Positions 43,967 through 54,064 of a stretch of DNA of 64,000 nucleotides are shown here, one piece after another (the first letter of the stretch is position 1; the number at the start of each line of letters is the position of its first letter). The notes under the pieces are model-generated. The model had not been told where the DNA came from and did not search any database. It saw only the letters and a list, made by a program, of their open reading frames with translations. A program made the position numbers and the translations under genes. This stretch comes from Branchipolynoe longqiensis (Eukaryota > Annelida > Polychaeta > Phyllodocida > Polynoidae): contig CM059203.1 of NCBI GenBank assembly GCA_030323885.1, positions 4,836,001 to 4,900,000 of the forward strand, given 5' to 3'.

Positions 43967-44091
43967 TCAGACACAGGCCACGAAAGTGGTATAAAGTGGT
44001 AGTTTATTGATCTTTTTTCTTATGATGGAATTCTTGGGTTTCGAGTAGTTAAAGTTCTGTATAGTTAGTTTTGTCCCACGTGCGCTCAGCC
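43967..44091 (-). repeat. E2 split direct repeat A2
   Basis: Second A copy, overlapping the last codons of the recombinase ORF. Confidence 0.92.
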
Positions 44092-45057
44092 AAAAGTAGT
44101 GGAGAGCGCGGTGGGGCATGCGCGGATGGCGTCACGCGGGACGTAGAGGTGGACGGCGGTCGAGGTCCACGTCCCAAAGTTCTGGATGTCGTCCAGTGTA
44201 GAGCCGAGCGCGGCGCAGGCCTGCGCACCGCCTCGACGCAGACTGTGGAGGGTGACTGGGCGAGGGGCCGGGTGGCCCGTGGCCGCCAGTGTGAGCCGTA
44301 GGGTGGCGAGGAGGGCGGAGGGGTGAAGGGGCATGCCCGATGTGGTGATGAACGCCGGGCCGTTGAGCGGCGGCGGGGTACGAGTCACGTATCCGCGCCA
44401 GGCGGCGACCGGGCAGTATGGTGACCCCGGTATCGCCGGTACGGCTATGTCGAGGTGATGCCCCACCCTCCAGCGGGTCTTGGTGGAGGACACGTGGACA
44501 TTCATTCCTGTCGCCATGATGGAGATGTCCTTGGCGCGTATGGCGTGCCCACGGGTTGTGGGGTCGGTCGATTGGAGTAGGTTGGACTGTCGTAGTATGG
44601 TGAAGTAGGCGAGGAGCAGAGCCGCCGTGAGGACCTTGCCGTTGGGGCCTGCGGTCTCGAAGAACCTGACGACTTTCTTTATGTCATCAGGCGTGAGGGC
44701 TGGGGCTCGGGTCGTCTCGTGTGTGGATGCGCGCTGTATGCCCCTTTTTAGCAGGGCGACGGGGTAGGTGTCGAACGCGGCAGTATTCCCCCCAATCGCC
44801 CTTATCCAGGTGCGTGCGCCGCTGAAGTAGTTGAGAGCGGCCCCGGGGGAGGCGAGGTCATCCGCGAGCTGTAGTAAGTATGATAGTATCACGTAGTGTG
44901 TGGGGGTCGCCGGGTCGGACGCGTGTTGTCGCATGTAGGTGACGTACCTGGCCGCCTGTCTGTTCTTGTTCCGCCAGGTTCCCGGGGCCAGCCCGGCGGC
45001 TATCATGTTCGTCAACCGTTGGTGGTGTCGCGGCGTGAAACCTGCGGATGAAGGCAA
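44086..45057 (-). CDS. E2 tyrosine recombinase (323 aa, uninterrupted)
   Basis: Site-specific recombinase of the phage-integrase fold that would integrate the element circle. It has an N-terminal core-binding domain (YVTYMRQHASDP, YPVALLKRGIQR) and a catalytic domain with LRQSNLL (first Arg, about residue 162), STKTRW (Lys), LHSLRRGGAQAC (His-x-x-Arg, about residue 276) and VHLYVPRDA (Tyr nucleophile, about residue 306). All catalytic residues that the broken E1 copy has lost are present. The start is the first Met after a stop, and the length fits DIRS/Ngaro recombinases. Together with E4 it is the best sign of recent YR activity here. Confidence 0.92.
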   Translation of the reverse strand: MPSSAGFTPRHHQRLTNMIAAGLAPGTWRNKNRQAARYVTYMRQHASDPATPTHYVILSYLLQLADDLASPGAALNYFSGARTWIRAIGGNTAAFDTYPVALLKRGIQRASTHETTRAPALTPDDIKKVVRFFETAGPNGKVLTAALLLAYFTILRQSNLLQSTDPTTRGHAIRAKDISIMATGMNVHVSSTKTRWRVGHHLDIAVPAIPGSPYCPVAAWRGYVTRTPPPLNGPAFITTSGMPLHPSALLATLRLTLAATGHPAPRPVTLHSLRRGGAQACAALGSTLDDIQNFGTWTSTAVHLYVPRDAIRACPTALSTTFG

Positions 45058-45077
45058 AAATTAGTTGCATTCGCAGG

Positions 45078-45785
45078 TTATAGTCTTGGGGTGAGCACAT
45101 TGATCAGGTCGACGTGGACTTGTACGAGGCCGCGCTGTGCGACCAGGGCCTCAGCCGTTCGCCGAGCTTGGGTGTCGTCGTGCCGCCTGCTGAGGGCATC
45201 GGCCAGGACGAGGTCCTTGCCGGCCTTATGTTGTATCTGGATTTCCGTGCTCAAATTGGCCGCGATGAGCCAGATCTCCCTCGCGCAGGCGGTTAGGACG
45301 GGGTCGCGGCTGCATCCCGTCGAAAGGACCTGCTGGGAAGCGGAGTTGTCGGTGTTGACCCGGATGGTGTGGTGGTGGGGGTGCTTGGGGAGGAGAGCCC
45401 TGACAGCCACGACGAGGTTTATGGCCTCTAGCTGGGCTATTGTCATGCCCTTCTCCCGCACCTCGTCGGGGTAGCGTTCGGCATAGAAGTGGGTAGGTGA
45501 GTGTGCCCCCGCCCCGGTTAGGGAAGAGTCACACTCGATGGTCCAGCCGATCCTGGGCGCCGACTGCAGGAGGACATACCCGTTGAACGACTCGGCGAAC
45601 CTGTCGAAGCAACGGATGTCTTCGACGAGGTACTCCGGTATGGTGTGCTTTCCGTGCAGCGGGGCGTTCCTGAGGGCGGCAAGTATTCTGGACATGAATC
45701 GGCGGGCCGGGCATATGCACTTCGCCACGTGTTGGAGCCTGCCGACGAGCCTCTGTATATCGCGTCGTGAGGCCCTCCTCCCGTG
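45078..45785 (-). CDS. E2 RT thumb/RNase H fragment
   Basis: The open frame from 45728 (216 codons, open upstream to about 45785) carries CPARRFMSRILAALRNAPLH (thumb/connection), the RNase H IECDSSLTGAGAHS, IAQLEAINLVVAV, VNTDNSASQQVLSTG and HHKAGK-equivalent QHKAGKDLVLADALSRR. The polymerase palm and fingers are missing, so it cannot reverse transcribe. Confidence 0.87.
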   Translation of the reverse strand, partial: HGRRASRRDIQRLVGRLQHVAKCICPARRFMSRILAALRNAPLHGKHTIPEYLVEDIRCFDRFAESFNGYVLLQSAPRIGWTIECDSSLTGAGAHSPTHFYAERYPDEVREKGMTIAQLEAINLVVAVRALLPKHPHHHTIRVNTDNSASQQVLSTGCSRDPVLTACAREIWLIAANLSTEIQIQHKAGKDLVLADALSRRHDDTQARRTAEALVAQRGLVQVHVDLINVLTPRL

Positions 45786-46329
45786 TTAGTGGGGATGTGC
45801 GACCGCTGCCGGGATGTGGTCGTGGCGGTGGTTGTGAACGGCCGTCGGTGTGTGGGTGTGGTGGGCGTGGCCGTGTGGGCAGTCCGAGTGCCCTGCTGGT
45901 AGCGGTGAGGTGTCGGGTTGTGGTGTGTGTCGGGGGTGGCGGGGGTGAGGGGGGGTGGTGGGGGCGGGGTCGTTGGGGTCAGAGGGGTGTGTTATGGTGG
46001 GCGTGGCCTGGGTGTTGTTGTTGTGGTGGAGGGAACTGTCATGGCCGCCGTCAGTGCTGCCACCTGCCAACAGTGCAGAGCGGCAAGATGGCGGCCGGCC
46101 GCCTGTGTGTGGGACGTGGGTGGCGCCACCTTGTGTGTGGTGGGCGCATGCGGTGCCGGGGGTGGCTTCGGTATCTAGGTCACGTACAACAACACTGGCT
46201 TCACGGGAAGGGTGGGCGGCGGGCTGTGGTAGGGGGGGTGTGGTTGGCGGCGTGCTGACGGCGGGCGAGAGGCCGCCAGGCCGGCTCGTCACGGCAGTGC
46301 ATGCGATCCGCTCGCCGTCGAGCGGGCCG
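45786..46329 (-). other. E2 proline/histidine-rich linker
   Basis: GC-rich. The minus frame 46292-45786 is open (168 codons), Pro/His/Thr-rich, as in the E1 linker. No domain. The RT-deleting junction lies at its 3' side. Confidence 0.5.
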
Positions 46330-47769
46330 TCAACTGGTGGGGCGGCGGTATCCGTTCCATAATCCGAGTCGTATGGGCGGCCGCTTAGCGAAAATCCGCT
46401 TTTTGGTCGGCTTTCTCTCCACCGTTCTTCCTCTCGTTAAAACGGCGCTTGTTCTGGCAGGGTGTGGGTTAGCCTTTGCATACTTAGACGCACACCAGGC
46501 GCACAGGTGGCATTTACGGTCGGGGTGCATGCCGTGCGAGGTTGTGAACCCGCATTCATTGCCCCAATTCCATTTAGAGCACGGCTTCCCGTCGGCGTCT
46601 TTGCTGTAGACTGGGCGGACATAGTCAGTTCTGTCATTACGTGGGGCAGCGCTCTCCGCTTTCCTCGTCGGTATCTCGTCTACGGTCGTACGGCCGGATT
46701 TTTTGCCGTCCAGTCTTGGCGTCGCGCTGGATATCCTTAATTGCGTATTGGTCAGCCCACCCGTGCTGCAAGCGTCCGTCGCTTATCATGATGAATACGT
46801 TCTCAGACCAGCGTCTGCACGTTTGCCAGTCGTACAGCGTGGCCATTGTGGCGAGTTGTTGCATGTGGTGCAGTAACGGCTCGGCCCAGCTCGTCGGCAT
46901 GGCTTTGTCGTGTATCATACGGCACAGCGCGGCAAAGTATTCCGCCCACGTCGCCTGATCAAGACCAACTTTAGTGCTACGGTGGCCCCGAATGACATAT
47001 CTATGTGGTGCAATAATGCTATTACCTCTTTTGTCGCCGAGGGCCGTGCCGGCCGCGGCGAGCAACTCGTTAACCACATCTGCGCGATCCGTTTCCTCGT
47101 GGTCAGTGTTTGAGAGTAGCTCGTAGAAGGGTGTACGGGATGTGACGCGGTCACGTGCCAGGGCAGCGGGGGTGCGGAAAGGGTTGTCAAAAGGAACAAA
47201 CTCACGGTTTTTGTGTCCGTCCACCTGCGGGGCGTAGTAGTACTGATCAGGGCGCGTCGCGTTGGCGCCAGTGTCACGGTGGCGGTCAATGCTACGGCTG
47301 CGGTGGCGCGGGGGGCCACGCTGCCCGTGCCAGTGCGCTGCTCCTTGCTCCGGCGAGGCGAGCGTGCCCGGGTGGGAGAGCGGCCATCTTGGTTCCTGCG
47401 TGGTGAGCCGGTCCGACGGCGTTTCTCTGCCGTGCGTTCAAACTCATCCATCCGTTCAGTCATACTGCGTGCTATACGGTCGAGCCTCTCGTCCATTTTT
47501 GATTGGAATCCATTGAGTGCAGTGATCAGGGCGCCGCTTCCGTGCTCGGAGCTACGACGGCTAGTGCTGTGTGTCGGTGTATCGGCAGTGGTGGTGCTCT
47601 CGCGTCGCTCCTCGGTGCGACTTGAACGAGTGCGTGTTTTCTTTGTCACATCCTCGTGTGAGACGACAGATTTCGGCCTACCACGAGGTTTCCGCGCGGA
47701 CGTGGGTTCGACCATGGTTGGCGAGTCGGGAGTTGGATCCCTGATGCGCTTAGTGCGGGTGGCAGGCAT
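46330..47769 (-). pseudogene. E2 gag-like ORF (two frameshifts)
   Basis: Starts MPATRTKR at 47769. AT-hook-like RGRPKSV (residues 29-35) and a coiled coil (about residues 80-118) lie in the first frame (47769-46915). After a shift near 47220 the second frame (47224-46637) carries EFVPFDNPF, APHRYVIRG, AEYFAALC, ISDGRLQHGW and QYAIKDIQRDA. A third frame (about 46600-46400) carries the Cys/His motif with WNWG and ending HLCAWC. Function as Gag is inferred. Confidence 0.82.
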
Positions 47770-47778
47770 GATGAATGC

Positions 47779-48012
47779 CTAGAAAAGACAGCAAAGCTTC
47801 AGTGGCCACGCGGCAGGTTTGAATGCACTGGTCGGTGTGAGCTGCTCGGGCTCCTCCGCTGGCGAGTTTGTGAAGGATCCGCCAGGTAGCGCATCGGTTC
47901 GATAGTGAGCCTCGTTGAGTATAGGTGGCGCCACGGTTGTCCATAGAGTTTAAGGCTGAAGGGCTTTCGGTCCCGCGTCCCAAATTACCCATGTTGCCGC
48001 CGCAACATGCAC
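47779..48012 (-). repeat. E2 split direct repeat B2 with intact palindrome
   Basis: Ends CATGTTGC-CGCC-GCAACATG (8-bp arms), then CAC and the AAT core at 48013-48015. Confidence 0.92.
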
Positions 48013-48049
48013 AATGTGACAGAGCCTTTATCCATGCTCACTGACCACA

Positions 48050-48355
48050 ACAAATGCCTGAACAAAAACTTGGTTTCGAACCCTGACCGAGCCAAATCAA
48101 AGACTTTAAAAATGTCTACTTGTCACTACCTAGCCCGGTGTTTTACATTACTAGGATTGGGCAAGGACTGGTTTGCTCAGTATCAAAATAATATCACTGA
48201 GTGGGATATTGGATCATGGTGATGGCTGATGGCCTGGTCTTTCATTAGGGCAGCACTATAAAGTCACCATAACATGAGTGTGCACTGTCACAAGTCGGTA
48301 CACATCCTGATATCACCCTAGATGTTGCTAGGATGGAAAACCCAATCAAACAAAC
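48050..48355 (+). mobile_element. SINE-1, head-truncated
   Basis: From box B GGTTTCGAACCCTGACC through the body to GATGTTGCTAGGATGGAAAAC. Confidence 0.8.
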
Positions 48356-49064
48356 CCAGTTACCATCTATTGCCCCAACTCCATTGTATGGCAATGCTGA
48401 TTGAACCGATTAACAGTCATTTACTCATTTCCTACAATTTGCCTGCCTGCCCCCGCCCACCCCCCCTCCCCACACACACACACACACAATGACCAACCCA
48501 GCAATATGCGTGTCAGTATTGATTTCACACACCTAACCTTTCAATACGTTAAGCAAATGGTTTAGCTTCCTATATAGTGAGTATATCCATATACGTGTAT
48601 AAATCTTCGGCTCGAGGCATTTGTTATTATTATATATTGTTATGTATTGTACGCATCTATTTTCATTATGTACCAATGCGATATCATCTATGCTTTTGCT
48701 CGAGCCTGCTGCCGACGGTGGCGCCGCCACTGGCAAATCCAGGTACTTATGCACCAACTGCGGCTGATTCACTCGCTTGCTGCGTCCTCCGACACAAGTG
48801 ATGTTTTTAGGTTATGAAGGTGCCGGGGGGGAGCGCCTGAGGTGGCACCACCAGTAATGACACATGAACGAGGTAGTACAGTGTATCGTATAATAATAAT
48901 ATTAATAATAATAATAATATTAATAATAATAAGGAAATAATTCCCTTCCGCACCTTTAAACTCACATAATGCATTATACATCATATATATACAGATATAC
49001 ATGTATACATATATACACCTATAACACTTAGGGTCGGAAATGAATAAAATTCATTTATCAAAAA
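48356..49064. other. no supported gene
   Basis: Includes a (CA)n run at 48472-48487 and an AATAAT/ATTAATA repeat at 48889-48935. No splice-bounded conserved frame was seen. Confidence 0.5.
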
Positions 49065-49560
49065 AATATATACTTGTAAAATATTCCGATTTACAGCGTT
49101 GGGTGGAATGCAAATGTTCTATTACTAAACAGGTATATGTGACCAAGCGCATGTATGTATATATATGTAAGTGCTGGTGGTGCCTGAGTGGAATGTAAAT
49201 AGACATAGTGGTGCTGGCAGGGTTGTGTGTAAGGGGCACTCAGGGCCTACCCCCTACCCCTCTGCTGGGTAGGATCACCACACTCAGGTTCAAGGTTAGT
49301 GGTGGCCATGGGGCCACACAGCTTGGTGGTGGTGGGCACATCACTGGTAGCCATGGTGACCAGGAATGCTGGATCCCTATTGGTAGGGCCAAGAATGCTT
49401 GCTTCCCATTGGGGGAAAAGGGTGGGGGTGATACTCTACAATGAACCCATGTACCATATAAATAATAAACCAGAGGCTTGACTCTCTCTTCTTACACTCT
49501 TACTTTGCTTCACTTTCTCTCTTTCTCTCCGTCTGTATTGTTTTTCACCTTAGCCTACCT
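49065..49560 (+). repeat. LTR-like interspersed repeat, copy 2 (MITE-free)
   Basis: Aligns with the reverse complement of 385-796 plus 1205-1340. GTAAGTGCTGGTGGTGCCTG (49166-49185) is the unoccupied form of the site hit by the 797-1204 MITE. ATATAAATAATAAACCAGAGG at 49455 could serve as LTR promoter/poly(A) signals. Confidence 0.55.
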
Positions 49561-50397
49561 ACATAGCCACAGACTCACACACGCAACCCTACATACTGTT
49601 GTCTCAAGTGTACTAAGTAAACACAACTGTGTCTGCCACAGTTTTTTTAACATGATGATACCAGTGATACCGGAAGAAACTGGAGAGGAAGTAATGTACC
49701 ACTAACCGTGGAGATAATGAGTGATATACAGCAACAACTGTCTTCACATTAATTACCAATAATTTGAATAAAGCTAGTTAATTTCTCCTTAATTAAGTAT
49801 ATCATATTACATTAATATAATACTAATAGTAATGAATCTTAATGCAATAGTCTTATTATATATATATATATATATATATATTCAAATTGACCGAGTGGGT
49901 CTGGAGGCGATAATGAGCAGGCACACCTGGCATACAAATGTCAAAGCCTATGACTAGTGGCTCCGGTGTGGCCAAATCTGGAACTACATGCAGCATGCAG
50001 TAGAGCATAGATAAATGGTATATAATAATAGAGCAAACTGAAGAGAGTTAGTGTTCTTGTTTATACACCAATAATAGATTATAGAGCACATATATATATA
50101 TATATTATAATAATTCTACCCTTCAGATAAATATAGACAAGTAGTGCGGTATGAGGTAGCGGTAAAAAGACCCCCCCCCCCCAAAAAAAAAGAAGCTTCC
50201 GACTGAGTGGCAAAAGCAGCCCCGAGAAAAGGAGGGGGCGAGGTGCATGCTGGTCACCCCCACCCGACCACATGAGAGGGGGGGGGGCGGAGAAGGAACC
50301 ACTATAGAGCTTATTACACGCGATAAAGGGTTTATCACTATCCATATATATATATTATTCATTTATTATGATGGTACTGTGCACCACAGTACTTTCT
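49561..50397. other. AT-rich stretch with homopolymers, no supported gene
   Basis: (AT)n at 49857-49880 and 50091-50106, C and A runs at 50169-50190, and a G run at 50277-50287. It may contain intron or upstream sequence of the 50.4-kb array, but no acceptor stands out. Confidence 0.45.
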
Positions 50398-50938
50398 GGG
50401 TACTAATGACAGTGGAAAACGACTTGTATAAATCTGGGGCTGAGCAGGCCAGGGCATCGCACAACAGCGATTGAGTGATAACACCGCCGCTAGGTATAAT
50501 GACAGTGGAAAATGACTTGTATGCATCTGGGGCTGAGCAGGCCAGGGCATCGAACAACAGAGATGGAATGATACCACCGCCGCTAGGTATAATGACAGTG
50601 GAAAACGACTTGTATAAATCTGGGGCTGAGCAGGCCATGGCATCAAACAACAGAGATGGAGTGATACCACCGCCGCTAGGTACAATGACAGTGGAAAACG
50701 ACTTGTATTCATCTGGGGCTAAGCAGGCCAGGCCATCAAACAACAGAGATGGAGTGATACCACTGCCGCTAGGTACAATGACAGTGGAAAACGACTTGTA
50801 TTCATCTGGGGCTAAGCAGGCCAGGGCATCAAACAACAGAGATGGAGTGATACCACCGCCGCTAGGTACAATGACAGTGGAAAACAACTTGTATGAATCT
50901 TCTCAGTTGTACACAAAATTAATATTTAAAATATAAAG
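50398..50938 (+). repeat. 93-bp (31-codon) tandem array encoding VENDLY motifs
   Basis: Five full units and a partial sixth have ATG at 50406, 50499, 50592, 50685, 50778 and 50871, exactly 93 bp apart. In the plus frame each encodes (M)TVENDLY(A/K/S)SGA, then NNRDG, then a (V/M)IPPPLG-like link. Unit 1 ends in TGA where the others have GGA. The frame 50475-50936 (153 codons) continues into YESSQLYTKL and stops. This looks like reiteration of a receptor-tail coding segment. No flanking exons were identified, and the opposite strand is also open (50887-50366). Confidence 0.75.
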
Positions 50939-50939
50939 G

Positions 50940-51108
50940 ACCAGGATTGTGGTTTATGAATCGGTTGAGCGCGGCCTTCGTGTGCGGGAGATCACAGGTA
51001 GCGACAAGTATCAAGTTTTAACTCATTGGTTTGACTCGGCCTGTATTCGAACTCCCGACCTTCCGCACGCGAAGCCTGTGCTTTGCGCCTCTACCGATTA
51101 GGTATTTG
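50940..51108. mobile_element. SINE-1 head remnants
   Basis: 50940-50995 recalls a SINE-1 head on the plus strand (GGTTTATGAATCGGTTGAGCG). 50996-51108 is an inverted piece, from GCGACAAGTATCAAG to CTCTACCGATTAGG. Confidence 0.6.
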
Positions 51109-51960
51109 ATTTCCAAGTTACATTGTTCATGATTTTGCCTCTTTTTTCGGGGGGGGGGGGGGGGGGGGGCAGGGGTGCTAGTAAGTCAAATAGTTATTCT
51201 TGGTTCTGTTTATTAAGTATGTTATCAATGCTACATGCATTTAATCTATCCCGGAAAATGTATCCAAAATATGCTTATCTGATTTTGTGCTAAAGTGAAA
51301 CTATCATCATCATCATGCTGTCGGTCGCAATTCGACAAAGACTGCTTTCATGACTTAACCGCGTGTGGTTGTGCATTTCATAAAAGCTGCTTGCAAAGCA
51401 TTGACGTGCCGCTGGCTTTTGCAAGTTACTAACGGCACTCTCTCAGGGAGAAAATAGAGGTCTCACACCGGCAAGAACATGTCAAGACAGGTGCAAACTA
51501 TTTGTCCCTGCAGTGGCTGGTGTGAAAGTACAACGTCTGAACACTTTGACTTTTGGATACTGAATGGTTTATTCACGGCCTAGGGCTCGCTCAACCTACC
51601 GGCTAAACTTTCCATGACGTCATCTCATTAGCATAATCCTTTGTCTCAAACCCTGCATCTCGTTTACATATATTAGCCACATAGCTATACGTCTATTACG
51701 GATATATCACAGCTGGTAAGGAGATGTTGGGAGTTCCATTTAACACCGCCCTTAATGCTTCCATGGTAATACATGGTTTTCTGTTAGGGTTTTCTTCCTT
51801 AGCCTTTGGCTCTATCAAGAACCTATACCACAAGGCAGTGCTTTACAACTTTGCAAAGCAGAGGCGTCAAACTCTCTGAGGTATTTTAGCGGATAGGTAT
51901 CAGAGGTATTGCAATACCTGCATACCGTAATACAATGCACGCATACAATTTTTTTCACTT
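51109..51960. other. no supported gene; long poly-G run
   Basis: A run of about 21 G at 51149-51169. The rest includes a (CAT)n run at 51305-51316. A frame with several cysteines near 51318-51395 lacks length and splice support. Confidence 0.45.
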
Positions 51961-52246
51961 AAAGTTCCATAGTCAGATGGTTTTGACCTTCTGCCATTTT
52001 TCTGAGATAAATATATTAAATTGATTGGTATAATTTACCGTACTTTAGTTTGAAGTAACTTTTATTTTAAATAGCTCATTTTTCAGATGTCTGAAGTGCA
52101 AACATGTTAGGAGTAACAGGTTCTATTATATTGACTGGGCGTTCTCTTCTATGTGGCAACAAATGCTTAATATCTGCTTCAGTATCTAAGTTAGATATGT
52201 AGCATAGTGTTGACATTTTGATGTTTCATCGGACTAATCAGCTTTA
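51961..52246. mobile_element. MITE family B, internally deleted
   Basis: AAAGTTCCATAGTCAGATGG to CATCGGACTAATCAGCTTTAA; lacks about 70 bp relative to 58458-58811. Confidence 0.75.
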
Positions 52247-52268
52247 ACTGTCATCAATAATATCTTGT

Positions 52269-52844
52269 TTGAATTTGCTATGTGCTAAAACGATGCTAGA
52301 CATGTTTATTAAAAGAACGTTCCATCGCCTCAACAAGAACAATTTTCTCATTCTATTTAAGTCTCTTGTTTGGTCTATTTTGGAATACTGTCCACAAATT
52401 TGGAGCCCAATTTTCCCGAAAGATATTCTGGAGATCGAAAAGGTTCAGAGACATGCAACGAAACTAGTTGCAGTTATAAAGGACTTACCCTATGAACAAA
52501 GGCTCAGGAAATTGAAACTTCCTACCCTTTCCTACAGAAGGAAAAGAAGCGACATAATTGAAGTATTTAAAATTCTGAAAGGTTTTGATAAAATAGATAT
52601 GAACCAATTTTTCACCTTGAATAAAAGAGAAGGCAGCCGGGGCAATACTCTCAAAGTAGTAAAACCCAGAGCCGTTTCAAAATTAAGGCAACACAGTTTC
52701 TCAAACAGGATCATAAATATCTGGAATAGTCTCCCACAAAATGTTCTAGATGCCGGCTCAATAGATTCATTCAAGAACAGATTAGAAAAAGCATGGGCTG
52801 ATGATCCAGGGAAATTTGACTACTTATTCACCACATGCTACTAA
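52269..52844 (+). CDS. CR1/L2-like non-LTR retrotransposon RT C-terminus (5'-truncated)
   Basis: 191 codons ending at a natural stop. The frame covers the RT thumb and C-terminal region: FKSLVWSILEYCPQIWSP, EIEKVQRHATKLV, YEQRLRKLKLPTLSYRRKRS, DIIEVFKILKGFD and SNRIINIWNSLPQNVLDA. This order is characteristic of CR1/L2/Rex-type elements. Catalytic RT motifs and the endonuclease are missing because of 5' truncation. The frame is intact, so the insertion is fairly recent. The tract after it (to about 52925) is probably its 3' UTR. Confidence 0.87.
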   Translation: MNLLCAKTMLDMFIKRTFHRLNKNNFLILFKSLVWSILEYCPQIWSPIFPKDILEIEKVQRHATKLVAVIKDLPYEQRLRKLKLPTLSYRRKRSDIIEVFKILKGFDKIDMNQFFTLNKREGSRGNTLKVVKPRAVSKLRQHSFSNRIINIWNSLPQNVLDAGSIDSFKNRLEKAWADDPGKFDYLFTTCY

Positions 52845-53210
52845 TTTATTCCTTGTGTTGCTAATTACTTGCTCTCAAGCAAAAATGAGAGACAAATAAG
52901 TGTTCACACTTCCTGTCTACCAATCGCTATATCACTATATGTGTGTTAAAATGATATCATGGATGGATATTATTAGTATTACAGTTTACACAGTTAATTT
53001 TAACGTCATTCTCAATCTGCACAAGATCAAAATCAAAAAGTGAAAAAAAATGAAACTCTGACATATGCACAACAAATCAATGTGGATTCTGATATTATTA
53101 TTTGGAACGTTTTCCATTTTGCTTTCCATGTCACAAAAGTGGTAAATAGTTTCTGAAAACGACCCATATACATTTTCTTTCTGCTGGGCCATATTCGATT
53201 ATGACGACCT

Positions 53211-53357
53211 GGGTCCGTATTCATGATGCGGTGTTAGCGAGCCAAAACTGGTTTTGGCCGGGATTTCTGGGTTAGCGGCGAAAACTCAGTACGCAAGGAG
53301 TGGTGTTAGCGCAAACACACCGAGTGTAAGCTAACACCGTGTCGTGAATATGGGCCC
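53211..53357. mobile_element. short Harbinger/ISL2EU-like MITE
   Basis: Ends GGGTCCGTATTCATGATGCGG and, complemented, GGGCCCATATTCACGACACGG, both followed by TGTTAGC. The GGGCCCnTATTCA end is common in PIF/Harbinger and ISL2EU MITEs; that placement is tentative. Confidence 0.7.
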
Positions 53358-53365
53358 AGGTGTGG

Positions 53366-54064
53366 CGGTTTCAGCGCCCGGTCAGTTTCAGCGCCCTGCC
53401 GTGGCTTCTGCGCATGCGTGGATTTTCGCAAGTTGCGGCGAGCACTGCTATTTGTTTTGTTTACACTCGCCGATCTAGCTGCTACGTTAATATCGCTTGG
53501 AATTTAAGGTTTATTTAATTAAATTTCATTATTTGAGTATGTAATTCTGTTAAATATGATCGGCCTAATCGGTCCCTAACACTGCCGGGCACCAGCTGAG
53601 CTTGTAGCCGGCGAGGGCACGGGTCTTTTGACCATCTCTTAAAATCCGCGCATGCGCAGAAGCCACGGCAGGGCGCTGAAACTGACCAGGCGCTGTCGTA
53701 TTTTCAGCGCCCGGTCATTGTCAGCGGCCTGTCGTGGGTTCTGCGCATGCGCGGATTTTAAGACATTTGCAAAACACCCATGCCCTCGCCGGCTACAAGC
53801 TCAGCCACGATACCCGGCAGTGTTAGGGACCGATTAGGCCGAAATCTATTGAATGCGATCATATTTAACAGAATTACATACTCAAATAATGAAATTTAAT
53901 TAAATTAACCTTAAATTACAAGCGATATTAACTTAGCAGCTAGATCAGCGTCGAATCGCCGAGTGTAAACAAAACAAATAGCAGTGATCGCCGCAACGTG
54001 CGAAAATCCGCGCATGTGCAGAAGCCACGACATGCCGCTGACAATGACCGGGCGCTGAAAATAC
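53366..54064. mobile_element. two MITEs of one family in inverted orientation (long palindrome)
   Basis: Copy a (53366-53692) and copy b (53693-54064) each have TCAGCGCCCGGTCA-type ends and GCGCATGCGCGGATTTT just inside. Their interiors are reverse complements of each other (for example CGGCCTAATCGGTCCCTAAC at 53562 and GTTAGGGACCGATTAGGCCG at 53822). Together they form an imperfect palindrome of about 700 bp. It could fold into a long hairpin if transcribed. Confidence 0.8.

Larger units (their letters stand above)
43577..48015 (-). mobile_element. E2: YR retroelement with intact recombinase, RT deleted
   Basis: Minus-strand order: B2 (48012-47779), gag, linker, RNase H, YR, A2, B1, A1. AAT(T) is at both ends (43574-43577 and 48013-48015), with no longer target duplication. 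Removing the insertion restores the MITE terminal repeat. The RT palm with the catalytic LDD is missing: linker sequence runs directly into the RT thumb/RNase H near 45785. E2 would need RT from another element. Confidence 0.9.
42719..48030. mobile_element. MITE with TAAAGG..CTGTCACATTA TIR, ACGC-word interior, split by E2
   Basis: The left end TAAAGGGGCTGTCACATTA is mirrored at the right: with E2 removed, the complement of the right end reads TAAAGGCTCTGTCACATTA, followed on both sides by GGCGTATGGCGG/GCGGGAGCGTATGG words. The interior 42780-43570 is a dense array of CATACGCTACTCATACGC and CGGCATACGC words. E2 occupies 43577-48015. Open frames in the array are repeat artefacts. Confidence 0.8.

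Noticed and set aside
50366..50887. 173-codon minus-strand ORF over the 93-bp array
   Set aside because: It is the opposite strand of the same repeat. The plus-strand reading has a recognisable tyrosine motif, so that strand was preferred; neither is proven.
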